Source: Psychrobacillus faecigallinarum
GTDB taxonomy: Bacteria; Bacillota; Bacilli; Bacillales_A; Planococcaceae
DNA: 55,618 nt
Assembly (NCBI RefSeq): GCF_014836595.1
Contig: NZ_JACSQO010000015.1
Coordinates: 1-55,618 of the forward strand
Direction of reading: 5' to 3'
In this document: piece by piece, positions 16,258 to 23,618 of the stretch
Numbering within the stretch: position 1 is the stretch's first letter
Layout: every line of letters starts with the position of its first letter
Notes under the pieces: model-generated
Databases searched by the model: none
Told to the model about the DNA's origin: nothing
The model's input: only the letters and a program-made list of their open reading frames with translations
Position numbers and translations under genes: made by a program

Positions 16258-18630
16258 CTAGTGTACCATTTTTTCATGGAACTTAGATGCTTGTCTAGGT
16301 GAAAATATTGACCATTCCGGAACAGTATGCTTTACGTGCATAAAAATAACCGTGCGATCATCTCCTGGTAATGAGTAAGTTTCTTCTAATATTTTTACGA
16401 ATTTCTCTGCGTTCATAGAAGGATCCTGTAATACTTTTTTATAATATGCCTCCTGCTTCTCTATAGTTGTATTTGCTGAAAACACCCCATCCGATAACAT
16501 TAATAATATATCGCCGTCCTTAATATCGACCTTTCTCGCCTCTATCGAGAACGTAGGTAAGAAGCCGAATGGAACGTGTTTACTTTCTATTTTCCTCATC
16601 TCATTTCCTCGAATTAGATAAGTAGACATACTGCCTGCTTTCCAAGACCATAGTTCCCCCTTCTGAAGATCAATTAGTGCCAGATCAACGGTTGCGTAGC
16701 TATCAGAGTCATCCTGTAGGCTCATCATATAATGCAACGTATGCATGGTCGTTTCAGGATCCATTTTTTTGTTAAGGCATTCTCTCATAAATTGCATAAC
16801 CCTTCTGCTTTCACGGTGTGCTTCTACATTGTTGCCCATTCCATCCGATAAAATAACTGCAAGTAATCCGGGATGTAAAGGAAATACAGCATGAGCATCC
16901 CCAGAATAGATTGTATTTCTACTTGAGGAAGTAAATATATCGTGGGAAATATTAAATCTAACGGATGATTTAAATGTCATTTGAATATGCTCATACGGCT
17001 GATGCACTTCTTTCATGGAGGTTATCTCAAAAGGCTCCTTCCATAGTTCATAGAGGATTGGTATGATCAATCGTTCGCCTATCATTTTGCCTCTCGACTC
17101 TACTGGCAAACAGCAGACTACCTCCATCTGTCCTACATCAATATTTAAAATGTCTATTTGATAAAACGGAATATTACATTGTTGAAATTTTTGCTTCACT
17201 TCCTCTTCATGTGATGTATATAACGATACATTATTTTCTAAGTTGTTCATAAGCTCACTCATATGATTTCCCATATCTCTCAGCTTTAGTGCGAACATTT
17301 TCTTACCGTGCTGCATTTCATATGCTAGCTGTCTTTTCGCCTCTCTTTCCTTTAACTCTTGCAATATTTGAAGTGGTTTAACGCATTTATATTGCATCTT
17401 CTTCTCCAGCTGAATTCTCGCTTTTCTTGGTTGGTCCTCCCATTGTTGTATAAGACTCGGTATTCCGTTAGATTTCTCCCCCCAACATTTTTCATAATGA
17501 AAGCAAGACTGACAAGCTGCTAATGGCTCCACTACTTCCTCGGTTGCCGATTTAGGTTCAAAACGATCCGATATAAAACGTGTGATAAAATCTACAAAAT
17601 GCTGAAATTCCTGTAGCTGATGATTCACCTTCTCTGTCATCCACTTTTGCCTTCTCAAAAGGACATGAGTCGTATCTGGGTATAGCTGCTCCTTCACATC
17701 TTTAATCCACTTCGAGGGAATCATAAAAAAGATTAGTGAGGCCGCTACTAGAGAACCGATATAAACGGAATCTAATGGTAGTGTATGATCATATAAGATA
17801 AAGAAAAAAGTTGCACCTAGCATACTAAATGCTTGCCAAAGCCGGCCAAATCTTTTGTGCAAGCCTGCTAAAAAACCAGTCAAGGCATAAACGGCAATCA
17901 TTCCACTGAAGCTTAAGGTGGAGATACTTAATATCGTACCTGCCAGGACTGCTACAACAGTAGAAAGCTGAACACCCCCTACCGCGGCAGCTACAGCAAT
18001 TACTAAATGCGCAATAATTAACGGAACAGAGACGTAACCAACTATAAAAGAAGACATGCCAGTCAAAACTAATGCCCCTATCAATAAAGCTGATCCCATC
18101 CTTTCCATAGTCCATCTCTTATGAAGGAACTCAGGTAAAGGAAGAAATAACTGAAATAAAAAGATAGTCATGAACAAACTTAAGATTCCCTCATAGCCTA
18201 TAGCTAACAAAATAGACATTGGAACGGCGCCGCCATACGATACAAATTGCCAAATCAATTGAATAAGGACAACATCTATCAGGACAAATAAAGGTATTGG
18301 GATTTTCTCTATAAACCTTTTTCCTTGAAGTGTAAAAAATACCGCTTGAAATACATGGATTAGTAATTGTCCTAGCCCAAGCGTCATACTACCCAAAAGT
18401 GCTCCTGCAAACGTCCAAGGTATAAAACGTTGAAACCTTAAATTAACCAACGCCCATATAGGTAAGAAAAATGGGACCGATGCCTCGAATAGAACAACCT
18501 GGGCTAAGAAAAAAGAAAGAACAAAGAATGTGACCATTAAAGAGATGGTGACCTTTCTTGCCTGAATATTTTCTACTACCCTTCTCCACGCAAAGCTTCT
18601 TTTTTGTTCTTGTTCGTAAATCGTTTTCAT
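16258..18630 (-). CDS. spoIIE: Stage II sporulation protein E (serine phosphatase)
   Basis: SpoIIE dephosphorylates the anti-anti-sigma factor SpoIIAA and so activates sigma-F in the forespore; it also interacts with FtsZ at the polar septum. The 790-residue protein has about ten membrane helices in the first 310 residues, a central regulatory region with cysteines CQSCFHYEKCW near 370, and a C-terminal PP2C phosphatase domain with ILSDGMGNNVEAHRES, YATVDLALIDL and LLMLSDGVFSAN. Length is close to the B. subtilis protein. The ATG at 18630 follows GGGAGGTATACAAAT. The upstream region has a Spo0A-type promoter. Confidence 0.96.
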   Translation of the reverse strand: MKTIYEQEQKRSFAWRRVVENIQARKVTISLMVTFFVLSFFLAQVVLFEASVPFFLPIWALVNLRFQRFIPWTFAGALLGSMTLGLGQLLIHVFQAVFFTLQGKRFIEKIPIPLFVLIDVVLIQLIWQFVSYGGAVPMSILLAIGYEGILSLFMTIFLFQLFLPLPEFLHKRWTMERMGSALLIGALVLTGMSSFIVGYVSVPLIIAHLVIAVAAAVGGVQLSTVVAVLAGTILSISTLSFSGMIAVYALTGFLAGLHKRFGRLWQAFSMLGATFFFILYDHTLPLDSVYIGSLVAASLIFFMIPSKWIKDVKEQLYPDTTHVLLRRQKWMTEKVNHQLQEFQHFVDFITRFISDRFEPKSATEEVVEPLAACQSCFHYEKCWGEKSNGIPSLIQQWEDQPRKARIQLEKKMQYKCVKPLQILQELKEREAKRQLAYEMQHGKKMFALKLRDMGNHMSELMNNLENNVSLYTSHEEEVKQKFQQCNIPFYQIDILNIDVGQMEVVCCLPVESRGKMIGERLIIPILYELWKEPFEITSMKEVHQPYEHIQMTFKSSVRFNISHDIFTSSSRNTIYSGDAHAVFPLHPGLLAVILSDGMGNNVEAHRESRRVMQFMRECLNKKMDPETTMHTLHYMMSLQDDSDSYATVDLALIDLQKGELWSWKAGSMSTYLIRGNEMRKIESKHVPFGFLPTFSIEARKVDIKDGDILLMLSDGVFSANTTIEKQEAYYKKVLQDPSMNAEKFVKILEETYSLPGDDRTVIFMHVKHTVPEWSIFSPRQASKFHEKMVH

Positions 18631-18663
18631 ATTTGTATACCTCCCTATTCAACTCATGTTCGA

Positions 18664-18696
18664 AGTATACCTACTGCATTTCAAAAAGTATGTCTC
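18664..18696 (-). promoter_or_regulatory. spoIIE promoter with 21-base spacer (Spo0A-dependent type)
   Basis: On the minus strand GAGACA (18696-18691) and TATACT (18669-18664) are separated by 21 bases. B. subtilis spoIIE is known for a sigma-A promoter with this abnormal 21-base spacing that needs Spo0A. The -35 match is partial, so the call rests on the spacing and the position 34 bases before the ATG. Confidence 0.5.
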
Positions 18697-18721
18697 TTCC
18701 TGACACTCCTCTCAAAAACTT

Positions 18722-18728
18722 TTCGACC
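18722..18728. promoter_or_regulatory. Possible Spo0A box upstream of spoIIE
   Basis: TTCGACC matches the reverse of the 0A box (TTCGACA) at six of seven positions and lies about 26 bases upstream of the proposed -35. This is one short match and could be chance. Confidence 0.35.
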
Positions 18729-18879
18729 TGATATACCATGATTTGAATATTAAAATATGAGGCCTACACTTAAGGTCCATACTTCTTTAAAAACCTAGTA
18801 ATTTAGGTGCTTTTGCAGCCACGTAAATTGTCAGTTTTTTTTGTAGATATATTTTTTAAAATATCTTTTCAAAAAAGTA

Positions 18880-18908
18880 TTGACACTTTGTCCAAACGCT
18901 TGTAATAT
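18880..18908 (+). promoter_or_regulatory. Promoter of the tRNA-Met/tRNA-Glu unit
   Basis: A perfect TTGACA (18880-18885), a 17-base spacer and TAATAT (18903-18908) lie 19 bases before the first tRNA. Confidence 0.9.
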
Positions 18909-18927
18909 GATATTTGTTCGTTAAAAC

Positions 18928-19001
18928 GGCGGCCTAGCTCAGCTGGCTAGAGCGTACGGTTCATACCCGTGAGGTCGGGGGTTCGATCCCCTCGGCCGCC
19001 A
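18928..19001 (+). tRNA. trnM: tRNA-Met (CAT), elongator type
   Basis: The acceptor arms GGCGGCC and GGCCGCC pair fully, with discriminator A. The anticodon loop is TTCATAC, the D-arm GCTC...GAGC and the T-arm GGGGGTTCGATCCCC. The first acceptor pair is G-C and the anticodon stem lacks the three G-C pairs of initiators, so this is the elongator. The terminal CCA is not encoded. B. subtilis has trnSL-Met1 at the same place. Confidence 0.95.
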
Positions 19002-19007
19002 TTATAC

Positions 19008-19079
19008 GGCCCCTTGGTCAAGCGGTTAAGACACCGCCCTTTCACGGCGGTAACACGGGTTCGAATCCCGTAGGGGTCA
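19008..19079 (+). tRNA. trnE: tRNA-Glu (TTC)
   Basis: The acceptor arms GGCCCCT and AGGGGTC pair with one G-T wobble. The anticodon stem-loop CCGCC-CTTTCAC-GGCGG gives anticodon TTC, and the T-arm reads CGGGTTCGAATCCCG. No CCA is encoded. It is seven bases behind tRNA-Met and matches trnSL-Glu1 in position. Confidence 0.95.
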
Positions 19080-19084
19080 TCTTA

Positions 19085-19116
19085 AAAAGAGGTTGCACAA
19101 ATGCAGCCTCTTTTTT
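19085..19116 (+). terminator. Terminator of the tRNA unit
   Basis: GAGGTTGCA pairs with TGCAGCCTC around a CAAA loop and is followed by six Ts, five bases after tRNA-Glu. Confidence 0.9.
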
Positions 19117-19145
19117 GCTATCCTTTAATAAAAGGGGGCAAGAAA

Positions 19146-19877
19146 GTGTTTAAGGAAAAAAACGATCCAATTGCAGTGGCTAATCACTTTATTCAGCAAT
19201 ATTATCCTCACTGTCAGGGTGCCATTTTGGCTGGGAGTATTGTTCGTGGAGAAGGTACTTCCACATCTGACTTGGATATTGTAATTTTTGATAATAGTAT
19301 TCTTTCAGCTTTTAGAGAGTCCTTTTATGTAGAAGGGTGGCCTGTAGAAGTATTTATCCATAATTTAAGTTCCTACAAACATTACTTTGAGTTGGATTGC
19401 GAGAGGGCTAAGCCATCGCTTCCGAAGATGATAGTCGAGGGAATGGTTTTAAAGGATGATGGGTTATTATCGTCTATTCAAGGAGAAGCCCGCTTGTTAT
19501 TGTCGAATGGACCGAAGGAATGGTCAAAAGCTACCATTACATTGAAGCGCTATTTTCTTACAGATGTTTTAGACGATTTTATCGGAAGTACAACCCCCGA
19601 AGAGGATATCTTTATTGTCCATACCCTCCTAGAGCTAGCTAGCGAGTTTGTGTTAAGAGTGAATCGTCAGTGGGTTGGTACTTCTAAGTGGGGATATCGC
19701 GCATTGAAGCAATTTGACGAATCGTTTGCTCATAAATTTATTGAAGTCTTCGACGCCTATTACAAGCATCGGGATAAAGTAAAAATTATCGAGCTTGTCG
19801 ACGAAATACTAGAACCATTTGGTGGTCGCTTGTTTGAAGGTTTTTCATTAGGTAAATCTACCAGTAACGATCACTAA
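19146..19877 (+). CDS. Nucleotidyltransferase-domain protein
   Basis: The N-terminal third is a DNA polymerase beta-like nucleotidyltransferase fold: GSIVRGEGTSTSDLD (residues 30-44) with metal-binding Asp42 and Asp44, and a probable third carboxylate Glu68 in PVEVF. The rest is helical and without a family I recognise. I set the start at the GTG at 19146, behind AAAGGGGGCAAGAAA; the ATG at 19101 in the same frame lies inside the tRNA terminator. The substrate cannot be told; the family includes antibiotic-modifying, tRNA-modifying and toxin-antitoxin enzymes. There is no minimal-length HEPN partner next to it. It stands alone on the plus strand behind the tRNA genes. Confidence 0.8.
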   Translation: MFKEKNDPIAVANHFIQQYYPHCQGAILAGSIVRGEGTSTSDLDIVIFDNSILSAFRESFYVEGWPVEVFIHNLSSYKHYFELDCERAKPSLPKMIVEGMVLKDDGLLSSIQGEARLLLSNGPKEWSKATITLKRYFLTDVLDDFIGSTTPEEDIFIVHTLLELASEFVLRVNRQWVGTSKWGYRALKQFDESFAHKFIEVFDAYYKHRDKVKIIELVDEILEPFGGRLFEGFSLGKSTSNDH

Positions 19878-19930
19878 CCGTTTTCCGACATAGAAAAGTA
19901 CTTATTTTGTTTTGAGCCAACCAAATATAG

Positions 19931-19948
19931 GCCCACTATAAAGTGGGC
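19931..19948 (+). terminator. Hairpin after the nucleotidyltransferase gene
   Basis: GCCCACT and AGTGGGC pair perfectly around a four-base loop, 54 bases past the stop codon; flanking TTTTGAGCC/GGCTCAAA can extend or compete. There is no T-run, so function as a terminator is uncertain. Confidence 0.35.
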
Positions 19949-20142
19949 TCAAACTGTATACATTTTCAAAGAGGTCGGAGTTTCTCTATGAGAAATTTTC
20001 TTCACAATCTGTATTCTGCACTTCTTAAAGCCCTAAAGCTCTATCTATTAATTAATGTCTCCGACATAGACCTGTGCTTTTCCTTCCTTAAAATAAGTAA
20101 CTATATGTTGTCTCAAGCCTTTAGGAGAAAAATTATATTCCA

Positions 20143-20505
20143 TTAGCTGGAAATAGGTATCCACTCTAAACCGATTTGTCCTCTATCAGGTAAAGTACTT
20201 TTTACGAAGTTTAACGGCTCGACTTTACATAAAAACATAAACTCCGTCTGATGATAATCTCCGTGTCTCCCTGCTAATTCATGGTTCTTCCCAATATATT
20301 CTCGCACAAATATTATATCTCCAATGATAATCTCTGCTCCTGCCTCTTCCCTACACTCTCTTTTGAGGGCTTCATGTAAAATTTCCCCCGGCTCTTGCCC
20401 TCCGCCCGGCAAAATATAGTAGATTTCATTATTTTCATGGAGCTTGATAACTAATATTCTCTTATCATCAATTATAATAGCCTTCGCTGAGTTTCTCTTT
20501 ATCAT
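20143..20505 (-). CDS. Nudix hydrolase family protein
   Basis: The 120-residue protein contains a full Nudix box (GX5EX7REUXEEXG) at residues 35-57: GGGQEPGE, then REC and REEAGA. The N-terminal strand AKAIIIDDKRILVIKLH and the ILPGGGQEPGE turn are typical. Proteins of this family hydrolyse nucleoside diphosphates linked to other groups; the substrate here is not evident. It starts at an ATG eight bases behind AGGGGG. Neighbours are convergent or separately terminated, so context gives no pathway. Confidence 0.87.
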   Translation of the reverse strand: MIKRNSAKAIIIDDKRILVIKLHENNEIYYILPGGGQEPGEILHEALKRECREEAGAEIIIGDIIFVREYIGKNHELAGRHGDYHQTEFMFLCKVEPLNFVKSTLPDRGQIGLEWIPISS

Positions 20506-20561
20506 TCATTAATCCCCCTAGCATACTTCTTTCCCAAAATTTTATTAATCTCCTAAACATT

Positions 20562-20606
20562 AAAAACCCGCAGACCATATATTGCTTTCAAATTGGTCTA
20601 CGGGTT
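20562..20606 (-). terminator. Terminator of the DinB-like gene
   Basis: On the minus strand AACCCGTAGACCA pairs with TGGTCTGCGGGTT, allowing one G-T pair, around a 16-base loop and continues into TTTTTAATG. It follows the stop codon by under 20 bases. Confidence 0.82.
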
Positions 20607-20624
20607 GCAATTTTAACTATGAAT

Positions 20625-21083
20625 TTAACTACTATAGCCTGGTGAAATCTGTTTTTGATGATGTAGGTCGTGCTCCAGGAAGTCAGTGAAATAGTTGCGT
20701 ATAGTGCTGGAATGATCCCCAATATAAAAATATTTATCCCATTCTATTTCATCAATCTTCTTAAGCTCTCCCATGATGGCTTTGCGCTGTTCTTTTGCAT
20801 GAGCAATGGTTTCTTTAAATGTTTGTTCATTAGCAAGGGCTGCAGCTTTTGCATTGAAGTCTTCGAAATTTGGATACGCTTGATGTTTTTCTCCTTCTTT
20901 CATTAAAGGTAGACGTTCCTGTAACGTAAACTTGTCCCATTCCGCCATATGCATAATAATTTCATTTGGCGTCCATTTTCCTTCACGGTAAGGAGTGTTC
21001 CCTTCTTCTTCACTTAAGCTCTCAAGAGAATCCAACCACTCTAAATATTGCTGATGCGCTTTTAGTATTTCATCTTTAGTCAT
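20625..21083 (-). CDS. DinB/YfiT-like four-helix protein (ClbS/DfsB type)
   Basis: The 152-residue protein has the DinB-superfamily pattern: GKWTPNEIIMHMAEWD with a conserved His in helix 2, a central helical region, and HDLHHQKQI near the C-terminus whose histidines would complete a metal site. The N-terminal KDEILKAHQQYLEWLDSL resembles the ClbS/DfsB branch, some members of which are colibactin-resistance hydrolases or thiol-dependent transferases. I cannot assign a substrate. The ATG at 21083 follows AGGAGGCAAAGC. It has its own terminator and is not part of the yabR unit. Confidence 0.75.
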   Translation of the reverse strand: MTKDEILKAHQQYLEWLDSLESLSEEEGNTPYREGKWTPNEIIMHMAEWDKFTLQERLPLMKEGEKHQAYPNFEDFNAKAAALANEQTFKETIAHAKEQRKAIMGELKKIDEIEWDKYFYIGDHSSTIRNYFTDFLEHDLHHQKQISPGYSS

Positions 21084-21246
21084 GCTTTGCCTCCTAAACT
21101 GATAGTTCGTAATATTTAACTACCCAATCACTCTACAATTAATCATTTTTCATTTAAGTCAATTCACATTTCCCATGAGATAAACCTACTTTAAATTACA
21201 TATATATTTTACCTCATTTGTTCCAATAGTGAAAATATTTACCATA

Positions 21247-21277
21247 CAAAAAAGGCGTTAGCAATGCTAACACCTTT
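21247..21277 (-). terminator. yabR terminator
   Basis: On the minus strand AAAGGTGTTAGCAT and GCTAACGCCTTT form a hairpin with one wobble pair followed by TTTTTG, about 45 bases past the yabR stop codon. Confidence 0.85.
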
Positions 21278-21322
21278 CCACATCTATTAAACATTTTTTC
21301 TACCGATAAAACAGACAGCATA

Positions 21323-21754
21323 TTATCCTCGTTTTGCGCCTCTACCACCGCGTTTAGACTCTGTTGCGCGTTTTAACGTAGACAAACGATCTTCACTATC
21401 CTTTAAGAATCTTGCCATTTTTTGCTCAAAATTCTCTTTGCTCGGACGATCACGATCGTTCGGGCGGTTATTATTGCGTGGACGCTGAGGACGTTCTGGT
21501 CTCTCTGGTCTTTCTGCTTGTGGCTTTGCTTTACGAATAGATAAGCCGATTTTGCCATCCGCTTCAACATTCATCACTTTTACTTCGACCATATCGCCTA
21601 CTTTTAAATGCTCATTAATATCCTTCACATAGTTATCTGCAACTTCACTAATGTGAACTAGACCTGTTGAGCCCCCAGGAAGCTCAACGAACGCTCCGAA
21701 GTTAGTGATTCCTGTTACTTTACCTTGTACCTTGCTGCCTACTTCAATTGACAT
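21323..21754 (-). CDS. yabR: S1-domain RNA-binding protein YabR
   Basis: Residues 1-75 form an S1 RNA-binding domain (GSKVQGKVTGITNFGAFVEL, LVHISEVADNYVKDI, VKVMNVEADGKIGLSIRKA), the GSP13-like family associated with ribosomes. The remaining ~65 residues are basic and disordered, with a repeated RPERPERPQRPR stretch and an RGGRGAKRG end that should add nucleic-acid affinity. B. subtilis YabR has the same design at the same place. The ATG at 21754 is about ten bases behind AAGGAGGAGC. Its promoter overlaps the divIC terminator. Confidence 0.92.
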   Translation of the reverse strand: MSIEVGSKVQGKVTGITNFGAFVELPGGSTGLVHISEVADNYVKDINEHLKVGDMVEVKVMNVEADGKIGLSIRKAKPQAERPERPERPQRPRNNNRPNDRDRPSKENFEQKMARFLKDSEDRLSTLKRATESKRGGRGAKRG

Positions 21755-21833
21755 AAAAAAAATGCTCCTCCTTAGAATTTAAGCGGTTCTTTATAAATGA
21801 ATTTGTATATTTTTTATACAGACCCTATCTTTT

Positions 21834-21861
21834 ATTATAGCTAACAAAAAAAGAGTGTCAA
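21834..21861 (-). promoter_or_regulatory. yabR promoter, embedded in the divIC terminator
   Basis: On the minus strand TTGACA (21861-21856), a 16-base spacer and a perfect TATAAT (21839-21834). The -35 element is part of the descending arm of the divIC terminator hairpin and the spacer is its T-run. Confidence 0.72.
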
Positions 21862-21876
21862 CAAGACCACTCTCTT
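21845..21876 (-). terminator. divIC terminator
   Basis: On the minus strand AAGAGAGTGGTC pairs with GACACTCTT around the loop TTGTT and runs into seven Ts. It lies about 20 bases past the divIC stop codon. Confidence 0.82.
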
Positions 21877-21894
21877 CAAGTTAGATTTTTTATG

Positions 21895-22293
21895 TTATTT
21901 GTCACTTTCTTCTGGTAAGGAGAAGATAATTTCTCCTTCTTCTGAAAGGAAAAATTCTTTTCTTAATAGCTTCCCAATGTATTCATCATCGTTTAACTTA
22001 GATATTTGAATTTTAAGCATTTCTTGGTCTTCTTGCGCTTTTGCCAGTTCTTCTTCTACCTGCACCTGCTGTTCTTTTTTCTCAGCCAAGGTTTGATGAC
22101 TGTTAACCAAGATGGTAACTAAAAATCCTATTACTGCTATAGAAACAATGAAGAAACTTACTAAGCGTCTCAACAACCGAACTTTTTTAGATTTAATACG
22201 AGAATCGCGACGTTGAACAGAGCGTAAATAGTCTGTATTTATAGATGCCACTTGTTTTTCGTATGGTTCTTCTTTTATTTGCCTCTGTCTCAC
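21895..22293 (-). CDS. divIC: Cell division protein DivIC (FtsB family)
   Basis: DivIC is a bitopic membrane protein of the divisome that pairs with FtsL and DivIB. The 132-residue protein has a basic cytoplasmic N-terminus, one membrane helix (VSFFIVSIAVIGFLVTILV, about residues 46-64), a coiled coil (HQTLAEKKEQQVQVEEELAK onward) and a C-terminal EEGEIIFSLPEE, all typical. Translation starts at a GTG (22293) eight bases behind AGGAG; the ATG just before it runs straight into a stop. It ends the yabP-yabQ-divIC group. Confidence 0.93.
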   Translation of the reverse strand: MRQRQIKEEPYEKQVASINTDYLRSVQRRDSRIKSKKVRLLRRLVSFFIVSIAVIGFLVTILVNSHQTLAEKKEQQVQVEEELAKAQEDQEMLKIQISKLNDDEYIGKLLRKEFFLSEEGEIIFSLPEESDK

Positions 22294-22304
22294 ATCGTTC
22301 TCTC

Positions 22305-22811
22305 CTATCTTTTCTTAGATTTCTTGTATCTTTTATTATAACTCATTTTTGGCAATTTCTGTAGGGCCAATTGCTTTATTTTTTTATATAGAATAAGAAA
22401 CGGCATTAGGATAAAACGAATAATGAATAGTATTAAATGCATAATTTTTCTAAGAATCGTCAAAATGATACGAATTATAAACCAAATCGGCATTACTACT
22501 AAACGCAAAAAGATTCTTCCAGCTAGTCGAAAGACGGGCTGAAAAAATAACTGATACAGGAGAATTCCAAATACTTGAGCAAGTGGATCATAAATTCTCC
22601 ATATCCCGTCGCGTACATTGAAAAGAATATAAAAGGTTGCTAGTCCCATAAGAATCCAGACTATTATTTCTAAAATTACTCGGTATTTAAAAACAAAGGA
22701 ACGCCTCGGAGTATGCTCCGTTATAAATCGCGTTCCTTCGATTATTGCACCTACTAAGATACCACTAGCAATCATTAATAATAAACTATAAAACTGTAGA
22801 GAAAGTGTCAT
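22305..22811 (-). CDS. yabQ: Spore cortex biosynthesis protein YabQ
   Basis: YabQ is a mother-cell membrane protein needed for spore cortex formation in B. subtilis. The 168-residue protein has about four hydrophobic segments, beginning with FYSLLLMIASGILVGAII and including VILEIIVWILMGLATFYILF, and a very basic C-terminal tail (YNKRYKKSKKR). Its ATG overlaps the yabP stop by four bases. It is between yabP and divIC as in other sporeformers. Confidence 0.9.
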   Translation of the reverse strand: MTLSLQFYSLLLMIASGILVGAIIEGTRFITEHTPRRSFVFKYRVILEIIVWILMGLATFYILFNVRDGIWRIYDPLAQVFGILLYQLFFQPVFRLAGRIFLRLVVMPIWFIIRIILTILRKIMHLILFIIRFILMPFLILYKKIKQLALQKLPKMSYNKRYKKSKKR

Positions 22812-23110
22812 CCGAATAATTTATGAAGTAATCCTCTAGCGCCGTCTGAACTTTGTTCCTCATCATACTCCATTGATCGTACAATGCCCTCCAAAGTTAG
22901 AAGCCCTTTATCAACATCTAGATGGACAATCTTCAAGTCCTCTCCTTTAATATGAAGGGTTCCTTGAGATGTACGTACATAAAACTCTTGCTGATCAAAT
23001 CGTTCGATTGTTTTTACAGATGTTAAGTCCATTCTTTTACGATTTCTTAGTGAAATTAAATGATCCCCCGACGGAATTGTGATAGTTTGATTCTCTGCTT
23101 GATATTGCAT
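22808..23110 (-). CDS. yabP: Sporulation protein YabP (YabP/YqfC family)
   Basis: The 100-residue protein shows the YabP/YqfC family pattern: RNRKRMDLTSVKTIERFDQQEFYVRTSQGTL (conserved core DLTSVKTIERFD) and LHIKGEDLKIVHLDVDKGLL. In B. subtilis yabP is made under sigma-E and is needed for the cortex; its biochemical role is unknown. The start at 23110 follows GAGGAGAG. A near-perfect sigma-E promoter lies 29 bases upstream. Confidence 0.92.
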   Translation of the reverse strand: MQYQAENQTITIPSGDHLISLRNRKRMDLTSVKTIERFDQQEFYVRTSQGTLHIKGEDLKIVHLDVDKGLLTLEGIVRSMEYDEEQSSDGARGLLHKLFG

Positions 23111-23138
23111 ATACTCTCTCCTCTCCTTGTCCTAATCT

Positions 23139-23167
23139 ATTGTATGCAGCATTGAAAAGATGCATGA
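23139..23167 (-). promoter_or_regulatory. Sigma-E promoter of yabP-yabQ(-divIC)
   Basis: On the minus strand CATACAAT (23146-23139) is an exact sigma-E -10. Fourteen bases upstream, TCATGCA (23167-23161) fits the -35 consensus in part. Spacing is the usual 14. Confidence 0.75.
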
Positions 23168-23320
23168 CTTGTTATCACGCTTTTTTTTAAAAGAATTTAT
23201 TCGTGATAGATTTAGTTGGATAAGGAGATTACATTTTAGCAGAGGTATTGCTACGAAACTTGTTACACTTGATCTAAACTAGTTGACCAGTTAATTATTA
23301 TCTTCTTTAAGAATCTACCA

Positions 23321-23611
23321 TTAATCTTCGTCATCAATAAATTGAGAGTCGACCTTTTCTAATCTCTCCTCTTTAATAATCGTAAACATGGAGGCAGCAT
23401 CCTCTTTTTTGGCAGAATCTTTAATCCCGTCCACTGAAGCAGTGACAACCTTCTGTCCAAAACGAATAGATAATTCGTCTCCAACCTTTACATCTGAACT
23501 GGCCTTTGCCACCTTCCCATTGATGGTGACACGCCCTTGATCTGCTACTTCTTTGGCTAACGTTCTTCGTTTAATCAGTCTTGAAACCTTTAAAAACTTA
23601 TCTAATCTCAT
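23321..23611 (-). CDS. rqcP: S4-domain ribosome quality-control protein RqcP
   Basis: RqcP (YabO, Hsp15-related) stabilises tRNA on stalled 50S subunits so that RqcH can add alanine tails. The protein of 96 residues opens with the S4 domain MRLDKFLKVSRLIKRRTLA, EVADQGRVTINGKV and GDELSIRFGQKVVTA, followed by a short acidic tail. The start at 23611 follows GAGGTAGTGAG and lies eight bases after the mazG stop, so the two are co-transcribed. Confidence 0.93.
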   Translation of the reverse strand: MRLDKFLKVSRLIKRRTLAKEVADQGRVTINGKVAKASSDVKVGDELSIRFGQKVVTASVDGIKDSAKKEDAASMFTIIKEERLEKVDSQFIDDED

Positions 23612-23618
23612 GTACTCA

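Noticed and set aside
19101..19145. Earlier ATG for the nucleotidyltransferase
   Set aside because: It lies inside the tRNA terminator hairpin and lacks a ribosome site; the GTG at 19146 is well placed.
19001..21320. Integrated element with attachment repeats at tRNA-Glu
   Set aside because: No second copy of the tRNA 3' end and no integrase gene were seen in the interval.
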